DNA from: Salinibacillus kushneri | Lineage (GTDB): Bacteria; Bacillota; Bacilli; Bacillales; Alkalibacillaceae | Assembly (NCBI RefSeq): GCF_900111405.1 | Contig: NZ_FOHJ01000004.1 | Span: 124,001 to 188,000 of the forward strand | Length of the DNA stretch: 64,000 bases | Reading direction: 5' to 3' | Shown: one piece after another, positions 36,264-45,480 of the stretch | Layout of the letters: the number at the start of each line of letters is the position of its first letter | How positions within the stretch are numbered: position 1 is the stretch's first letter | The notes under the pieces: model-generated | Database searches by the model: none | Told to the model about the DNA's origin: nothing | The model's input: the letters and a program-made list of their open reading frames with translations, nothing else | Translations under genes and position numbers: made by a program

Positions 36264-37415
36264 ATGAATTTTGGTAATGAAGTTCAAGCTATGGTTTACC
36301 AACAAGCGGAAGAAAGTATTGTCCCGCCATCATATGAAGAACTTGAGCAAAAGGCAAGGGAACATTTAGATTCAAAGCCTTATGATTATGTGGCATCTTC
36401 GGCAGGCGCTGAAATAACGAAAAGACAAAACAATCAAGCTTTTGAAAAGTGGCAGATCGTTCCAAGAATGCTTCGCGATACATCCGAGCGAGATTTGAGT
36501 ATTGAATTATTTGGCAGGAAATTACCCTTTCCTCTCTTGTGTGCACCAATTGGCGTTCAGTCCATTGTTCATCCTGAAGGTGAACTGTCCAGTGCGAAAG
36601 GGGCAGCAGCAATGAATATACCCTTTATTTCCAGTACAGCATCTACATATAGTCTTGAAGAAACAGCTGAAGTCATGGGGAATAAAGATAAATGGTTCCA
36701 GCTTTATTGGAGTCGTGACCGCGAGATTGCAGCCAGTATGGTAAAGCGTGCAGAGGAGGCTGGCTATAATGCTATCGTTATAACGCTGGATACCCCTATG
36801 ATGGGCTGGAGAGAAAAGGATATTGATCATGCCTATTTGCCTTTTCTTCAGGCGAAAGGAATTGGAAATTATTTGAGTGATCCTGTGTTCTTATCAAGAT
36901 TAGATGAACCTCCAGAAAAGGACATGATGTCTGCCATTATGCTATGGTCACAAATTTTTGGTAATCCTGCATTGACATGGGATGATTTAGATTTTATAAA
37001 AGCACAAACGACTCTGCCTATTATTTTAAAGGGAATTTTACATACAGATGATGCCAAGCTTGCTGTAGAACATGGTGTTGATGGAATCATCGTCAGTAAC
37101 CATGGTGGAAGACAAGTGGATGGTGCAATTCCTGCGATAGATGCATTAGCAGAAGTTGTCGAAGTAGTAGGTGATCGTGTACCAGTTCTTATGGACAGCG
37201 GAATACGAAGAGGTTCAGATATGCTTAAAGCATTAGCACTAGGAGCAAAAGCAGTTTTAATAGGCAGACCCTATATGTATGGTCTGGCCTTGGCAGGGGA
37301 AGCAGGGGTTAAACAGGTTTTGCGTAATCTCATCGCAGATTTTGATTTGTCTATGGCGTTATCTGGGAAGAAATCGACTCAAGAATTAAATCGTGACCTG
37401 CTGAGGAAAAAATAG
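36264..37415 (+). CDS. FMN-dependent alpha-hydroxy acid oxidase (lactate 2-monooxygenase/oxidase-like)
   Basis: A 383-residue (beta/alpha)8 flavoprotein. Key markers are the FMN-binding APIGVQSIVHPEGE, the catalytic His in GIIVSNHGGRQVDGA, and the phosphate-binding DSGIRRGSDMLKALALGAKA. The 383-residue length and WREKDIDHAYLPF loop are closer to lactate 2-monooxygenases than to lactate oxidases. It oxidises L-lactate in the cytosol, to acetate plus CO2 or to pyruvate. GAGGGGG precedes ATG 36264. The cre box upstream implies glucose repression. Confidence 0.85.
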   Translation: MNFGNEVQAMVYQQAEESIVPPSYEELEQKAREHLDSKPYDYVASSAGAEITKRQNNQAFEKWQIVPRMLRDTSERDLSIELFGRKLPFPLLCAPIGVQSIVHPEGELSSAKGAAAMNIPFISSTASTYSLEETAEVMGNKDKWFQLYWSRDREIAASMVKRAEEAGYNAIVITLDTPMMGWREKDIDHAYLPFLQAKGIGNYLSDPVFLSRLDEPPEKDMMSAIMLWSQIFGNPALTWDDLDFIKAQTTLPIILKGILHTDDAKLAVEHGVDGIIVSNHGGRQVDGAIPAIDALAEVVEVVGDRVPVLMDSGIRRGSDMLKALALGAKAVLIGRPYMYGLALAGEAGVKQVLRNLIADFDLSMALSGKKSTQELNRDLLRKK

Positions 37416-37518
37416 GAATGCCTTTCCTTTGGTTTTCGTACGTATATAAAAAGGGATTTATAAAGAGATAGATTCCTGTTTTATGATACTATAAAAAATA
37501 TTTTAGAGAGGTGAGAGG

Positions 37519-39201
37519 ATGTACCAAAACCATTTTAAATTTTGGCCCAGTCGCTTAACAACCTCATTAGATATTCCCCAAACAACACTTTATGAAAATC
37601 TGGAAATGACGGCAAAAAAATATCCTGACAAACCAGCATTTTATTATTATGGAGGTTATTTAACCTATGAAAAAGTACTAAAACAGGTATACGGTTTAGC
37701 AGGTTACTTAGAACAGAAATTAAACGTTAAACCAGAGGAACCCGTCCTTTTATTTATGCAAAATTCACCCCAATTTTTTATTGCTTACTACGCAATCCTA
37801 CGAGCAAGAGGGATGGTTGTCCCCATCAACCCTATGAGCACTTCAGAAGAGCTTTCCTTTTATGTAAAAGATTGCAGCATTCAGACAGCTATTATTGGTC
37901 AGGAGCTGATAGAACAAGTAGATCCTTTACTTGATAGCACTAGTTTAGATCATGTAATCGTAGCTACTTATTCTGATTATATAGGATCCATAACTGACAC
38001 AGAGGGAATCCCAAAAGAAGTATTGGCAGACAAAATACCCTTAACACGTGAATTTTACTCTGTGTGGAGCAGTGTATTAGAAGCTGGTTTTCAGCCATCA
38101 ACCTATCAAGGAAAGCCAGATGAAAAGGTTGTACTCCCCTACACATCCGGGACAACCGGTCAACCCAAAGGCTGTATTCATACGAACGAAACGGTTCAAG
38201 CCAATACAATTGGCGCCTTTCATTGGGGAAATGTTACGAGCAATTCGGTTAGCTTAGTGACTTTACCACTATTCCACGTAACAGGTATGGTCCACAGTAT
38301 GCATACTCCTGTATATGCAGGTGCTACCATGGTAATCATGACACGCTGGAATCGGGATAGTGCTCTTCAATTCATCCAAAAATATCGTTGTACCCACTGG
38401 GTTATTATTAGTACTATGGTGGTTGACTTTTTAGCCAATCCTGCTGTAGATGATTATGATATTTCCTCTCTATTAAGTATATCAGGCGGGGGCGCTCCTT
38501 TACCTGAAGCAGTTGGAGAAAAATTGTATGAGTTAACTGGACTATATTATGTTGAGGGATATGGTCTATCCGAAACGATATCTCAAACTCATTTTAACCC
38601 ACCTGATCGTCCAAAACTGCAATGTTTAGGTGTTCCATCATTTGATGTGGACGCTCGAATCGTGGACACATCGACACTGAAGGAACTGAATACAGGGAAA
38701 ATTGGTGAGATTGTGGTTCATGGTCCGCAGGTATTTAAAGGCTATTATAATCGCGAAGATGAAAATGAAAAAGTGTTTATTGAAATAGACGGCAAAACAT
38801 TTTTTAGAACCGGGGATATTGGCAGAGTAGACGAAGAGGGTTATTTCTTTATAGTCGACCGGTTAAAACGTATGATTAATGCATCGGGTTATAAGGTGTG
38901 GCCGACAGAGGTAGAGTCCTTGCTTTATAAACATCCCGCTATACAACAAGCATGTGTAGTCGGCATTCCTGATGAAAGAAGAGGGGAATCAGTGAAAGCG
39001 TTTATCATTTTAAATGAAGAGTACAAAGAAAAGGTTTCTGAAGATGAAATCATGGAATGGTCAAAACAGCAAATGTCAGCTTACAAGTATCCTAGAGTGA
39101 TTGAATTTACAGATTCCTTTCCAACCACCAGCAGCGGGAAAATTTTATGGAGAAAATTACAGGAAAAAGAATGGAAAAAGGTGAAAGGGGCTAAATCTTA
39201 G
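37519..39201 (+). CDS. AMP-binding acyl-CoA synthetase (fatty-acid-CoA ligase)
   Basis: A 560-residue ANL-superfamily enzyme. P-loop LPYTSGTTGQPKGCIHTN near residue 206, the adenine-binding YVEGYGLSETISQTHF, the hinge TGDIGRVDEEGYFFIVDRLKR and the catalytic lysine in TTSSGKILWRKL near the C-terminus are all intact. It activates a carboxylic acid with ATP and CoA; substrate chain length cannot be read, but it resembles medium/long-chain ligases. GAGAGGTGAGAGG precedes ATG. It stands 100 bp behind the lactate oxidase gene and ends at a strong terminator. Confidence 0.9.
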   Translation: MYQNHFKFWPSRLTTSLDIPQTTLYENLEMTAKKYPDKPAFYYYGGYLTYEKVLKQVYGLAGYLEQKLNVKPEEPVLLFMQNSPQFFIAYYAILRARGMVVPINPMSTSEELSFYVKDCSIQTAIIGQELIEQVDPLLDSTSLDHVIVATYSDYIGSITDTEGIPKEVLADKIPLTREFYSVWSSVLEAGFQPSTYQGKPDEKVVLPYTSGTTGQPKGCIHTNETVQANTIGAFHWGNVTSNSVSLVTLPLFHVTGMVHSMHTPVYAGATMVIMTRWNRDSALQFIQKYRCTHWVIISTMVVDFLANPAVDDYDISSLLSISGGGAPLPEAVGEKLYELTGLYYVEGYGLSETISQTHFNPPDRPKLQCLGVPSFDVDARIVDTSTLKELNTGKIGEIVVHGPQVFKGYYNREDENEKVFIEIDGKTFFRTGDIGRVDEEGYFFIVDRLKRMINASGYKVWPTEVESLLYKHPAIQQACVVGIPDERRGESVKAFIILNEEYKEKVSEDEIMEWSKQQMSAYKYPRVIEFTDSFPTTSSGKILWRKLQEKEWKKVKGAKS

Positions 39202-39225
39202 CGCCTGTTTATCAATAAAGAATGG

Positions 39226-39262
39226 AAAGCATGGATTGAGAAACGTCAATCCATGCTTTTTT
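39226..39262 (+). terminator. Intrinsic terminator after the acyl-CoA synthetase
   Basis: AAAGCATGGATTG (39226-39238) and CAATCCATGCTTT (39247-39259) followed by T tract. Confidence 0.9.
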
Positions 39263-39661
39263 AATGGTTATAAGGATGATAAAAGGGATTTTGGTAGATA
39301 AAGATAATTCAGGAATGGCTATGTCAAGCTCTATTGCCGGTCAAATAACGAGTGTACCGATTAAATAAATGATAATTTTTAAAAGTAACCAAAATTTTTT
39401 TGAATGAACGGTTCCTTCGTATCTTATTTTCAGTACTTTTGATAAAATAATGAATAAGGAACACGAAAAATAAATGATACATAAATAAATTATAAAAACA
39501 TACACGACCTATTCAATATTATTCCGGTAAATGACGGTATTTATCTTCATTGAAGTGAAGAAGGATATAGAAGATTTATCATTTATAAACCATAAAATAA
39601 AGTCATTACCTATAAACGTATGTAAAATATGAGTTGTGTGTATGATGATGGAGGGAATAAC
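39263..39661. other. Intergenic region before ddl
   Basis: About 400 very AT-rich bases. One 25-codon frame from TTG 39291 to 39368 (with AAAGGG upstream) looks mildly protein-like but is too short to support. No clear promoter pair or structured RNA was recognised. Confidence 0.4.
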
Positions 39662-40762
39662 ATGTCTACAAAACGAAGAGTTGGAATTATTTTTGGTGGA
39701 AAGTCCGCCGAGCATGAGGTATCTCTGCAATCAGCCAAAAATATTGTTGATGCCATTGATCCTGAAAAATATAATGTAACACTTCTTGGTATTGATAAAG
39801 ACGGGAAATGGCATATAAATGATCAATCTCATTATTTATTAAATGAAGAAAATCCGAAGCTTATTCAATTAAATAAATCCAATGAACATGTAGCCATTGT
39901 TCCAGGCGAAACCAATCAACAGCTCATTAACGCAAGTGGTGAAGTTAGTCTGGAACAGCTAGATGTTATTTTTCCGATTGTTCACGGAACTTTGGGGGAA
40001 GATGGAAGTTTACAAGGGATGCTTCGGCTAGCTAACATCCCCTATGTTGGCACGAATGTATTAGGTTCTGCACTCTGTATGGATAAAGATATTGCCAAAC
40101 GTTTATTAAAGGATGCAGGTATTAATGTAGCAAAATCGATAACGGTTAAAAGACGTGAGAAAGAGGCACTTAATTTTCAAAACATTAAAGAAAAAATAGG
40201 ATTGCCGTTTTTCATTAAGCCTGCCAATCAGGGCTCGTCTGTTGGAGTTAGTAAAGTGAACACAGAACAGGAATTTAAACAAGGCATGGAAGATGCTTTT
40301 ACGTATGATCACAAGGTTCTGCTTGAAGAAAATATAGACGGAAGAGAGCTGGAGTGTTCTGTACTAGGAAATGACGATCCGGTGGCTTCACTGCCAGGTG
40401 AAATCTTACCTCAAGGAGATTTCTATTCTTATGAAACCAAGTATATTGATGAAAGTGGCGCTTTATTAGAAGCCCCAGCCAATTTAGCAGATGATGAGAT
40501 TAAAAACATTAAAGAAACAGCAGTTCATGCATTTAAGGCACTTGAATGTGAAGGAATGGCACGAGTTGATTTCTTTATGCAGAAAGACGGTACATTAGTA
40601 TTAAATGAAATCAATACTTTACCTGGCTTCACAAAAATTAGTATGTATCCAAAGCTTTGGGAAATTAGCGGCATCCCTTATTCTGAACTCATAGACCGTT
40701 TAATTGAATTGGCTATCGATCGACATGAGCAGGATGCACAACTAAAAAGCTCTATTGACTAA
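39662..40762 (+). CDS. ddl: D-alanine--D-alanine ligase
   Basis: A 366-residue ATP-grasp ligase with the Ddl N-terminal GGKSAEHEVSLQSA (residues 12-25), central FIKPANQGSSVGVSKV, and MARVDFFMQKDGTLVLNEIN near the C-terminus. It joins two D-alanines for peptidoglycan precursors in the cytosol. ATG 39662 has GGAGGGAA at good distance; an ATG 33 bases upstream has none. The serine-containing loop and Glu/Asn metal ligands are intact. No murF follows, unlike in many bacilli. Confidence 0.95.
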   Translation: MSTKRRVGIIFGGKSAEHEVSLQSAKNIVDAIDPEKYNVTLLGIDKDGKWHINDQSHYLLNEENPKLIQLNKSNEHVAIVPGETNQQLINASGEVSLEQLDVIFPIVHGTLGEDGSLQGMLRLANIPYVGTNVLGSALCMDKDIAKRLLKDAGINVAKSITVKRREKEALNFQNIKEKIGLPFFIKPANQGSSVGVSKVNTEQEFKQGMEDAFTYDHKVLLEENIDGRELECSVLGNDDPVASLPGEILPQGDFYSYETKYIDESGALLEAPANLADDEIKNIKETAVHAFKALECEGMARVDFFMQKDGTLVLNEINTLPGFTKISMYPKLWEISGIPYSELIDRLIELAIDRHEQDAQLKSSID

Positions 40763-40771
40763 TCAGTCAGG

Positions 40772-40806
40772 AAAGCGCGTTTCTCTAATCGAAGCGTGCT
40801 TTTTTA
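40772..40806 (+). terminator. Probable terminator after ddl
   Basis: AAAGCGCG (40772-40779) pairs with CGTGCTTT (40795-40802) using one G-U pair, followed by T6. Confidence 0.55.
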
Positions 40807-40883
40807 GATTCGAAATTAAAATTGCAATTTTTACATAAATCTGACAAAATATAGAGAAATATCATATGGTGGGAGCGAGTCAA

Positions 40884-41816
40884 TTGCGGGAAGTACGCTT
40901 TGTAGAGTTACAAAAGAAACTATTTTATCATTTTGAAAAGGGAGACTTTGAACGTTCCTTGGAGATTATTCAAACAGCACACTCGGAATTTCCGGATCGG
41001 ATTGATAAAACAAGTTTCTGGAAATGCTGTCTGTTATCTGTACAGGGAGATTTAGAAGGAGCGGTTGCAGAGCTTCAGTATGCCTTGAATAAAAACTATT
41101 GGTGGAACCCTCAACTATTGCTTCAATATCCTGATCTTAAGCCTCTTTATCATCATCGGTCATTCAAAAATATCGTAGAAGAGTGCCAATGTATTTTGGA
41201 GAGGGAGAGGGAGAAAGAAAAAGCTTCAGCAAAAATAATGACAATTGGTAATACCAAAGCGACCAGTAAACTTCTCATCCTGCATTGGCGAGGATCAAAT
41301 ATAAAGGATTTTTCACCTTTTTGGCTTGAGAGAGATGACATAACACATTATTCTTTCACCTTTCTACAATCTTCACAGCTTTTTGGTTATAACAGTTATT
41401 GCTGGGATGATTCAGCGATTGCCCGTTGTGATCTTCAACAGTCAATCGAAAAAATGGACCATAATGAAAATCCGGTAATTATAGGAGGAGCATCTCAGGG
41501 GGCAGCTTTAGCTATAGAGCATGCATTATTACAGGAATTATACACCTTTAAAGGTTTTATTGCCGTTGTACCTGCTATTAAGGATATAAATCGCTTTGAG
41601 GACATTTTAAAAAACCAAAGGCCAAACAATATGAAGGGTTTTATCATCACCGGAAAAAAGGATCATTACGTTGAAGCAACAAAAAAGTTTTGTTCGCTGT
41701 TAGAAAGGTATCATCTGCCTTTTAAACTTGTGGAAATCAAAGGATTGGGACATTTCTTTCCAGATAACTTTCAGAGTCTTTTAAGAGAAGCCATTGAATA
41801 TATATCCAAGGAATGA
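40884..41816 (+). CDS. Alpha/beta-hydrolase (phospholipase/carboxylesterase type) with N-terminal TPR-like helices
   Basis: A 310-residue protein. Residues about 1-110 are helical and TPR-like (FYHFEKGDFERSLEIIQTAHSE, then GDLEGAVAELQYALNKN). Residues about 125-310 form an esterase-like fold: nucleophile Ser in IIGGASQGAALAIEHAL, an Asp in IITGKKDHYVEA and the His of IKGLGHFFPD. The TTG start at 40884 has GGGAGCGAG upstream; an ATG at 40866 has no site. The substrate is unknown; the TPR part suggests protein contacts. Confidence 0.72.
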   Translation: MREVRFVELQKKLFYHFEKGDFERSLEIIQTAHSEFPDRIDKTSFWKCCLLSVQGDLEGAVAELQYALNKNYWWNPQLLLQYPDLKPLYHHRSFKNIVEECQCILEREREKEKASAKIMTIGNTKATSKLLILHWRGSNIKDFSPFWLERDDITHYSFTFLQSSQLFGYNSYCWDDSAIARCDLQQSIEKMDHNENPVIIGGASQGAALAIEHALLQELYTFKGFIAVVPAIKDINRFEDILKNQRPNNMKGFIITGKKDHYVEATKKFCSLLERYHLPFKLVEIKGLGHFFPDNFQSLLREAIEYISKE

Positions 41817-42113
41817 GTGATGGCAACTTAAAAAATGGATCCGGAATCTATCAAATTCCCTGGAAAATCTATTATCACAGAAATTGATAGTATCAAGCTT
41901 AAATAAAAACTAACGGACTTTTATAAAACGCTTTCTTTACAACTTTAATATAGACAAATTAGGATTCAATTAAGAATAAGTATACAAACGTGTTTGAAGC
42001 CCTTCATAATAAATTCTATGAAGTCTAATTCAAAATGCTTGGTCCATGTTCTTGATAATATAATACTTTTAAAGAATTTTAGATTTAGAAAAATTAAGAA
42101 ACGGAGAAACACA

Positions 42114-43193
42114 ATGGGTATAAATGACATCATTGTAATCATCGTAGTCTGCTTTCTTATGTTAGGTGCAGTCGATCATATTATGGGAAATAAATATGGA
42201 TATGGGAAGCAATTTACGGATGGCTTTATGGCCATGGGTACTCTTACTTTGGCCATGGTCGGCATTATCTCGCTTGCACCGGTAGTGACTAAAATATTAA
42301 CACCTGTGATCACGCCGATTTATACATTTATTGGGGCCGATCCAGCTTCATTTGTAAACTCACTGCTTGCCCTTGATATGGGAGGCTACGCATTAGCGCA
42401 GGAAATGTCTCTTACTCATGAAGCAGAACTATTTGCCTGGGTGTTTTTAGGTACTATGCTGGGACCGACCATTGTCTTTACCATCCCTGTTGCACTTGGG
42501 ATAATCAGGAAAGAGGACCATGCCGTATTTGCCAAGGGCATTTTAATTGGCATCATCACAATTCCAATAGGCAGCTTTACTGGCGCCACTGTTGCTGGAT
42601 TAAATATGTCTATGATACTTCAAAACTTATTACCAGCGGTTATTCTTTCTCTGTTTATTGCTATAGGTTTATGGAAAAGGACGAATCAAATGATCAGGGG
42701 ATTTAAAGTATTTGGAGAATTGATCAAAATCATGGCTATTGTTGGTTTAACAGCTGTTGCCGTTGAAACAATGACAGGCTACGTTATTATTCCCAATATG
42801 ATACCGATCAGTGAAGGGTTCCAGATTGTCGGAACCATTGCTCTCTTCCTTGCTGGTGCCTTTCCTATGGTGACTTTTCTGCAAAGAGTATTAAAAAAGC
42901 CATTGGAAAAATTTGGTCATATTCTTGGTGTAAATGATACGTCCACAGCAGGACTCATTTCTTCTTTTGCCCATCACATTCCGATGTTTATGATTTTAAA
43001 AGATATGGATGAACGGGGGAAAGTAGTGAATGTTGCCTTTGCTGTCAGTGGTGCATTTGTGTTTGGTGGTCATCTGGGGTTTGTTGCTGGTATTGAGAAG
43101 GAAATGGTGTTTGCAATGATTGTTGGAAAATTAACGGGAGGAATTACGGCCATTATATTGGCGTTGTTGGTAATGAGAAAACAAACAGAATAA
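42114..43193 (+). CDS. eutH: Ethanolamine transporter EutH; frame continues beyond an ochre stop
   Basis: A 359-residue membrane protein with about ten segments and the EutH markers ALDMGGYALAQEMSL, GTMLGPTIVFTIPVALGII and STAGLISSFAHHIPMF. It imports ethanolamine as a nitrogen or carbon source; no other eut genes are near. ATG 42114 follows ACGGAGAA. After TAA (43191-43193) the same frame stays open for 47 codons to TAA 43335-43337 with a plausible charged tail (NGINRSKVVKLLEKREEKD), so the gene may once have been longer. Confidence 0.85.
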   Translation: MGINDIIVIIVVCFLMLGAVDHIMGNKYGYGKQFTDGFMAMGTLTLAMVGIISLAPVVTKILTPVITPIYTFIGADPASFVNSLLALDMGGYALAQEMSLTHEAELFAWVFLGTMLGPTIVFTIPVALGIIRKEDHAVFAKGILIGIITIPIGSFTGATVAGLNMSMILQNLLPAVILSLFIAIGLWKRTNQMIRGFKVFGELIKIMAIVGLTAVAVETMTGYVIIPNMIPISEGFQIVGTIALFLAGAFPMVTFLQRVLKKPLEKFGHILGVNDTSTAGLISSFAHHIPMFMILKDMDERGKVVNVAFAVSGAFVFGGHLGFVAGIEKEMVFAMIVGKLTGGITAIILALLVMRKQTE

Positions 43194-43337
43194 TATAATG
43201 TTGTTTCAGCAGCCGTTAGGAATGGAATTAATCGTTCCAAGGTAGTAAAACTCCTTGAGAAACGAGAAGAAAAGGATGGAGAGAATCCGCAATCAGATAA
43301 AAAGCCGTCCTTTCTGGATAATGATTTAGATGATTAA
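43194..43337 (+). pseudogene. In-frame open tail behind the eutH stop codon, possible lost C-terminus
   Basis: 47 sense codons in the eutH frame, rich in Lys, Glu and Asp, ending with LDNDLDD. No start codon with a ribosome site begins it. Codon use looks protein-coding (gtt gtt tca gca gcc gtt ...). The natural reading is that eutH was truncated by a nonsense change; I cannot exclude chance. Confidence 0.4.
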
Positions 43338-43357
43338 TAAAGACAGGGGAGATGAAC

Positions 43358-43858
43358 ATGTATAGCAGAACAATTCGTAATCAGGATGCAGAAAAGTTCA
43401 TGGATTTAATGAGCAGAGTAGAGGCAGAATCCCTATATATGCTTTACGGAGCAGGAGAAAGAGAATTAAACCTGGCAAAGCAGAAGGAAATGATTGCATC
43501 CATGTTAAAAGCCGGAAATTCTACTATTTTAGTAGCTGAAGAAAACGGACAATTGATAGGTTATGCCATAGCAATAGGAGGAAGTTCACCCAGAAATCAG
43601 CATTCTGCCCATTTGGTTATTGGTATACGATCAGACCATCAGGGCAAAGGATTAGGTACTTATTTACTTGAAGAACTGGAGAAGTGGGCGGTTGATCATG
43701 GACTTCACCGTTTAGAATTAACGGTTGTAAACAAAAATACGTCAGCCATAGCTTTATATGAAAAAATGGGGTTTAAAAAAGAAGGAACAAAAATCGATTC
43801 CCTTCAAATTAATAGAGAATTTGTTGATGAATTCTATATGGCTAAAATTCTATCATAG
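43358..43858 (+). CDS. GNAT family N-acetyltransferase
   Basis: A 166-residue single-domain acetyltransferase. Acetyl-CoA motif A is VIGIRSDHQGKGLGTYLLEE and motif B is NKNTSAIALYEKMGFKKEG. The start at 43358 is favoured over ATG 43352 by CAGGGGA 8 bases upstream. The early EAESLYMLYGAGERELN part is typical of one Bacillus subgroup. Target unknown. The histidine phosphatase gene follows by 17 bp and probably shares the transcript. Confidence 0.85.
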   Translation: MYSRTIRNQDAEKFMDLMSRVEAESLYMLYGAGERELNLAKQKEMIASMLKAGNSTILVAEENGQLIGYAIAIGGSSPRNQHSAHLVIGIRSDHQGKGLGTYLLEELEKWAVDHGLHRLELTVVNKNTSAIALYEKMGFKKEGTKIDSLQINREFVDEFYMAKILS

Positions 43859-43875
43859 TCGTTAGGTGATTTTTA

Positions 43876-44430
43876 ATGGAGAAAAACATTTATGTAGTAA
43901 GACATTGTGAAGCTACAGGACAATCGAGTGACTCCCCATTAACAACAAGGGGATTTCAACAGAGAGAAGAGCTAAAATCTTTTTTTAAAGGAATACCAGT
44001 AAATCGAATTCTTTCAAGCCTTCTTTTGCGTGCCAGACAGTCAATCTCTCTCTTGGCCAGCGAACGAGATTTACCGCTCGAAATTGATGATCGATTAACG
44101 GAGCGAATCCTCAGCACAGTTTTTCTGAACAATTGGCTTGATAAATTAAAAGCAACTTTCTCGGACATGGATTTAGCGTATAATGGTGGTGAATCGAGTA
44201 AGGAAGCTATGAATCGTTCCATGGAAGTAGTGAAAGATGTACTTAATCGTGATGAGAAAAATACTGTGATTATCACCCATGGAAATTTAATGGCTCTCTT
44301 ATTAAAAAACTTTGATTCAGGATTTGGCTTTGAAGAATGGAAGTCCCTCACAAATCCGGATATTTATCATCTTATTTTTAGAGATCAGAAAACGGAATTG
44401 AAACGTATATGGAACGGTTGGAATCTTTAA
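43876..44430 (+). CDS. Histidine phosphatase family protein (phosphoglycerate mutase-like)
   Basis: A 184-residue protein with the nucleophile motif YVVRHCEATGQ (histidine 10), the second-half RARQSISLLAS block and the second catalytic His in TVIITHGNLMALLL. Soluble and cytosolic; acts on a small phosphate ester or sugar phosphate, not predictable. Its ribosome site is weak (TTAGGTGAT). A GTG-start membrane peptide gene follows 16 bp later. Confidence 0.83.
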   Translation: MEKNIYVVRHCEATGQSSDSPLTTRGFQQREELKSFFKGIPVNRILSSLLLRARQSISLLASERDLPLEIDDRLTERILSTVFLNNWLDKLKATFSDMDLAYNGGESSKEAMNRSMEVVKDVLNRDEKNTVIITHGNLMALLLKNFDSGFGFEEWKSLTNPDIYHLIFRDQKTELKRIWNGWNL

Positions 44431-44446
44431 CATAGGGGGTGATAAA

Positions 44447-44647
44447 GTGAAACATCTTTCTATTTTGGGCAAAATCAATGCAACTATAGGGATATTGTTT
44501 TTCACAGCAGGTATCATTATTTTAGTTATAGACGTAAACCAGGATACCTTCCTGCTTCATCAATCGATGGGGATTGCTTATCTATGTTTAGGTATATCTA
44601 TCTTTTTATCTGGAAGCTTCTTTAAAAAGAAATCGAGACATAATTGA
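44447..44647 (+). CDS. Small two-segment membrane protein (66 aa), unrecognised
   Basis: A 66-residue protein with two hydrophobic helices (about 12-28 and 40-56) and a strongly basic tail (FFKKKSRHN), predicting both termini inside. The GTG start at 44447 has AGGGGGTGA upstream. It follows the histidine phosphatase by 16 bp. No family recognised. Confidence 0.65.
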   Translation: MKHLSILGKINATIGILFFTAGIIILVIDVNQDTFLLHQSMGIAYLCLGISIFLSGSFFKKKSRHN

Positions 44648-44655
44648 GGTGCTGT

Positions 44656-45082
44656 ATGAAACTTTATGGAGAATTTACCAGCGAAGATTGGATGCGTATA
44701 TTTGGCGTCAAGCAAAAAGATGTCCCGCACTCCTTTATATTACACGGTGAACGGGAACATGAGTGGAACCTCAATTATTGATTGGGATGATATAACGCCG
44801 AATGAAGATAAAGCTATAGATTACTCTGATTTATTATGGCCTTACTTTCAAACAAAAAGCTGGCCTGATTGGAATAGATTCATTACCAATATTACCGATA
44901 GTGAAAATAGTGAAAGATTAAATATTTACTTTAGAGCAAAGCTTTTTGATGAAGCCATTGATGTTCTGGCTGACTATATAGAAGCAGAAGAATTTAAAGA
45001 GGTGAAGGATCTTACACAGGAAAGAGCTAAGCGGTTCCACTTTAAAGCCTATCATGAATATAAAGAGTTCTATAAGACTTAG
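44656..45082 (+). pseudogene. Frameshifted gene of an uncharacterised soluble protein
   Basis: ATG 44656 (TTGAGGTG upstream) opens a frame with protein-like sequence MKLYGEFTSEDWMRIFGVKQ, which ends at TGA 44779-44781. The next frame from about 44770 continues with IIDWDDITPNEDKAIDYSDL and runs to TAG at 45080-45082 (FRAKLFDEAIDVLADYIEAE). Neither half has its own complete gene. Together they would make about 140 residues, so one indel near 44770-44780 most likely broke the gene, or the base call is wrong. The first UGA is not a selenocysteine site because more UGAs follow in that frame. Confidence 0.6.
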
Positions 45083-45140
45083 AGGAAGGGTTTTGAGTGT
45101 GACAGATTACATAGCGAAAAAATAGAAAGGTGGTGTTAAT

Positions 45141-45338
45141 ATGCTAAAAACGCAGTGCTTTTTCTGTAAAAAGGAATACACCATTGATTCCTATGACACA
45201 CAATATAAGAAGTTAAAAAACAACCCCAAATCCTACTATGTCTGTAAAACCTGCAATCAATCGATGCAAAACGAAGCGAAAAAAGGCAGTGGAATCAATA
45301 TTGATGACATTGATAAATATGACAAGTTTTTTCGTTAA
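45141..45338 (+). CDS. Small zinc-ribbon protein, DUF2197 (YlaI-like)
   Basis: A 65-residue protein with two Cys pairs, CFFCKKEYTI near the start and YVCKTCNQSM at residues 33-42, as in B. subtilis YlaI/DUF2197. It probably binds Zn and folds as a ribbon; function unknown. GAAAGGTGGTG precedes the ATG. It is isolated between a frameshifted gene and a small membrane peptide. Confidence 0.78.
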   Translation: MLKTQCFFCKKEYTIDSYDTQYKKLKNNPKSYYVCKTCNQSMQNEAKKGSGINIDDIDKYDKFFR

Positions 45339-45480
45339 TGATCCTGATGGTACTAGATGCACGTTGGATGACTCCAAATGAATGAATACATATTTCTCAT
45401 GTATCCCGAGGACTTAGAAGATCTCCTGCCTTTTTGTTAAGATAAACTGAAGAGCCATACCGACTTTTACATACTTCATT

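Noticed and set aside
39291-39368. 25-codon frame starting TTG in the gap before ddl
   Set aside because: Protein-like by eye but too short, with a weak start and no supporting structure.
41921-41942. AAAACGCTTTCTTTACA as a reverse-strand cre box before eutH
   Set aside because: Two fixed positions of the consensus are wrong; could be a weak site but not supportable.
44656-44781. UGA at 44779 considered as a third selenocysteine codon
   Set aside because: The next UGA occurs three codons later in the same frame, no Cys-like motif surrounds it, and the neighbouring frame carries the protein sequence, so a frameshift explains it better.
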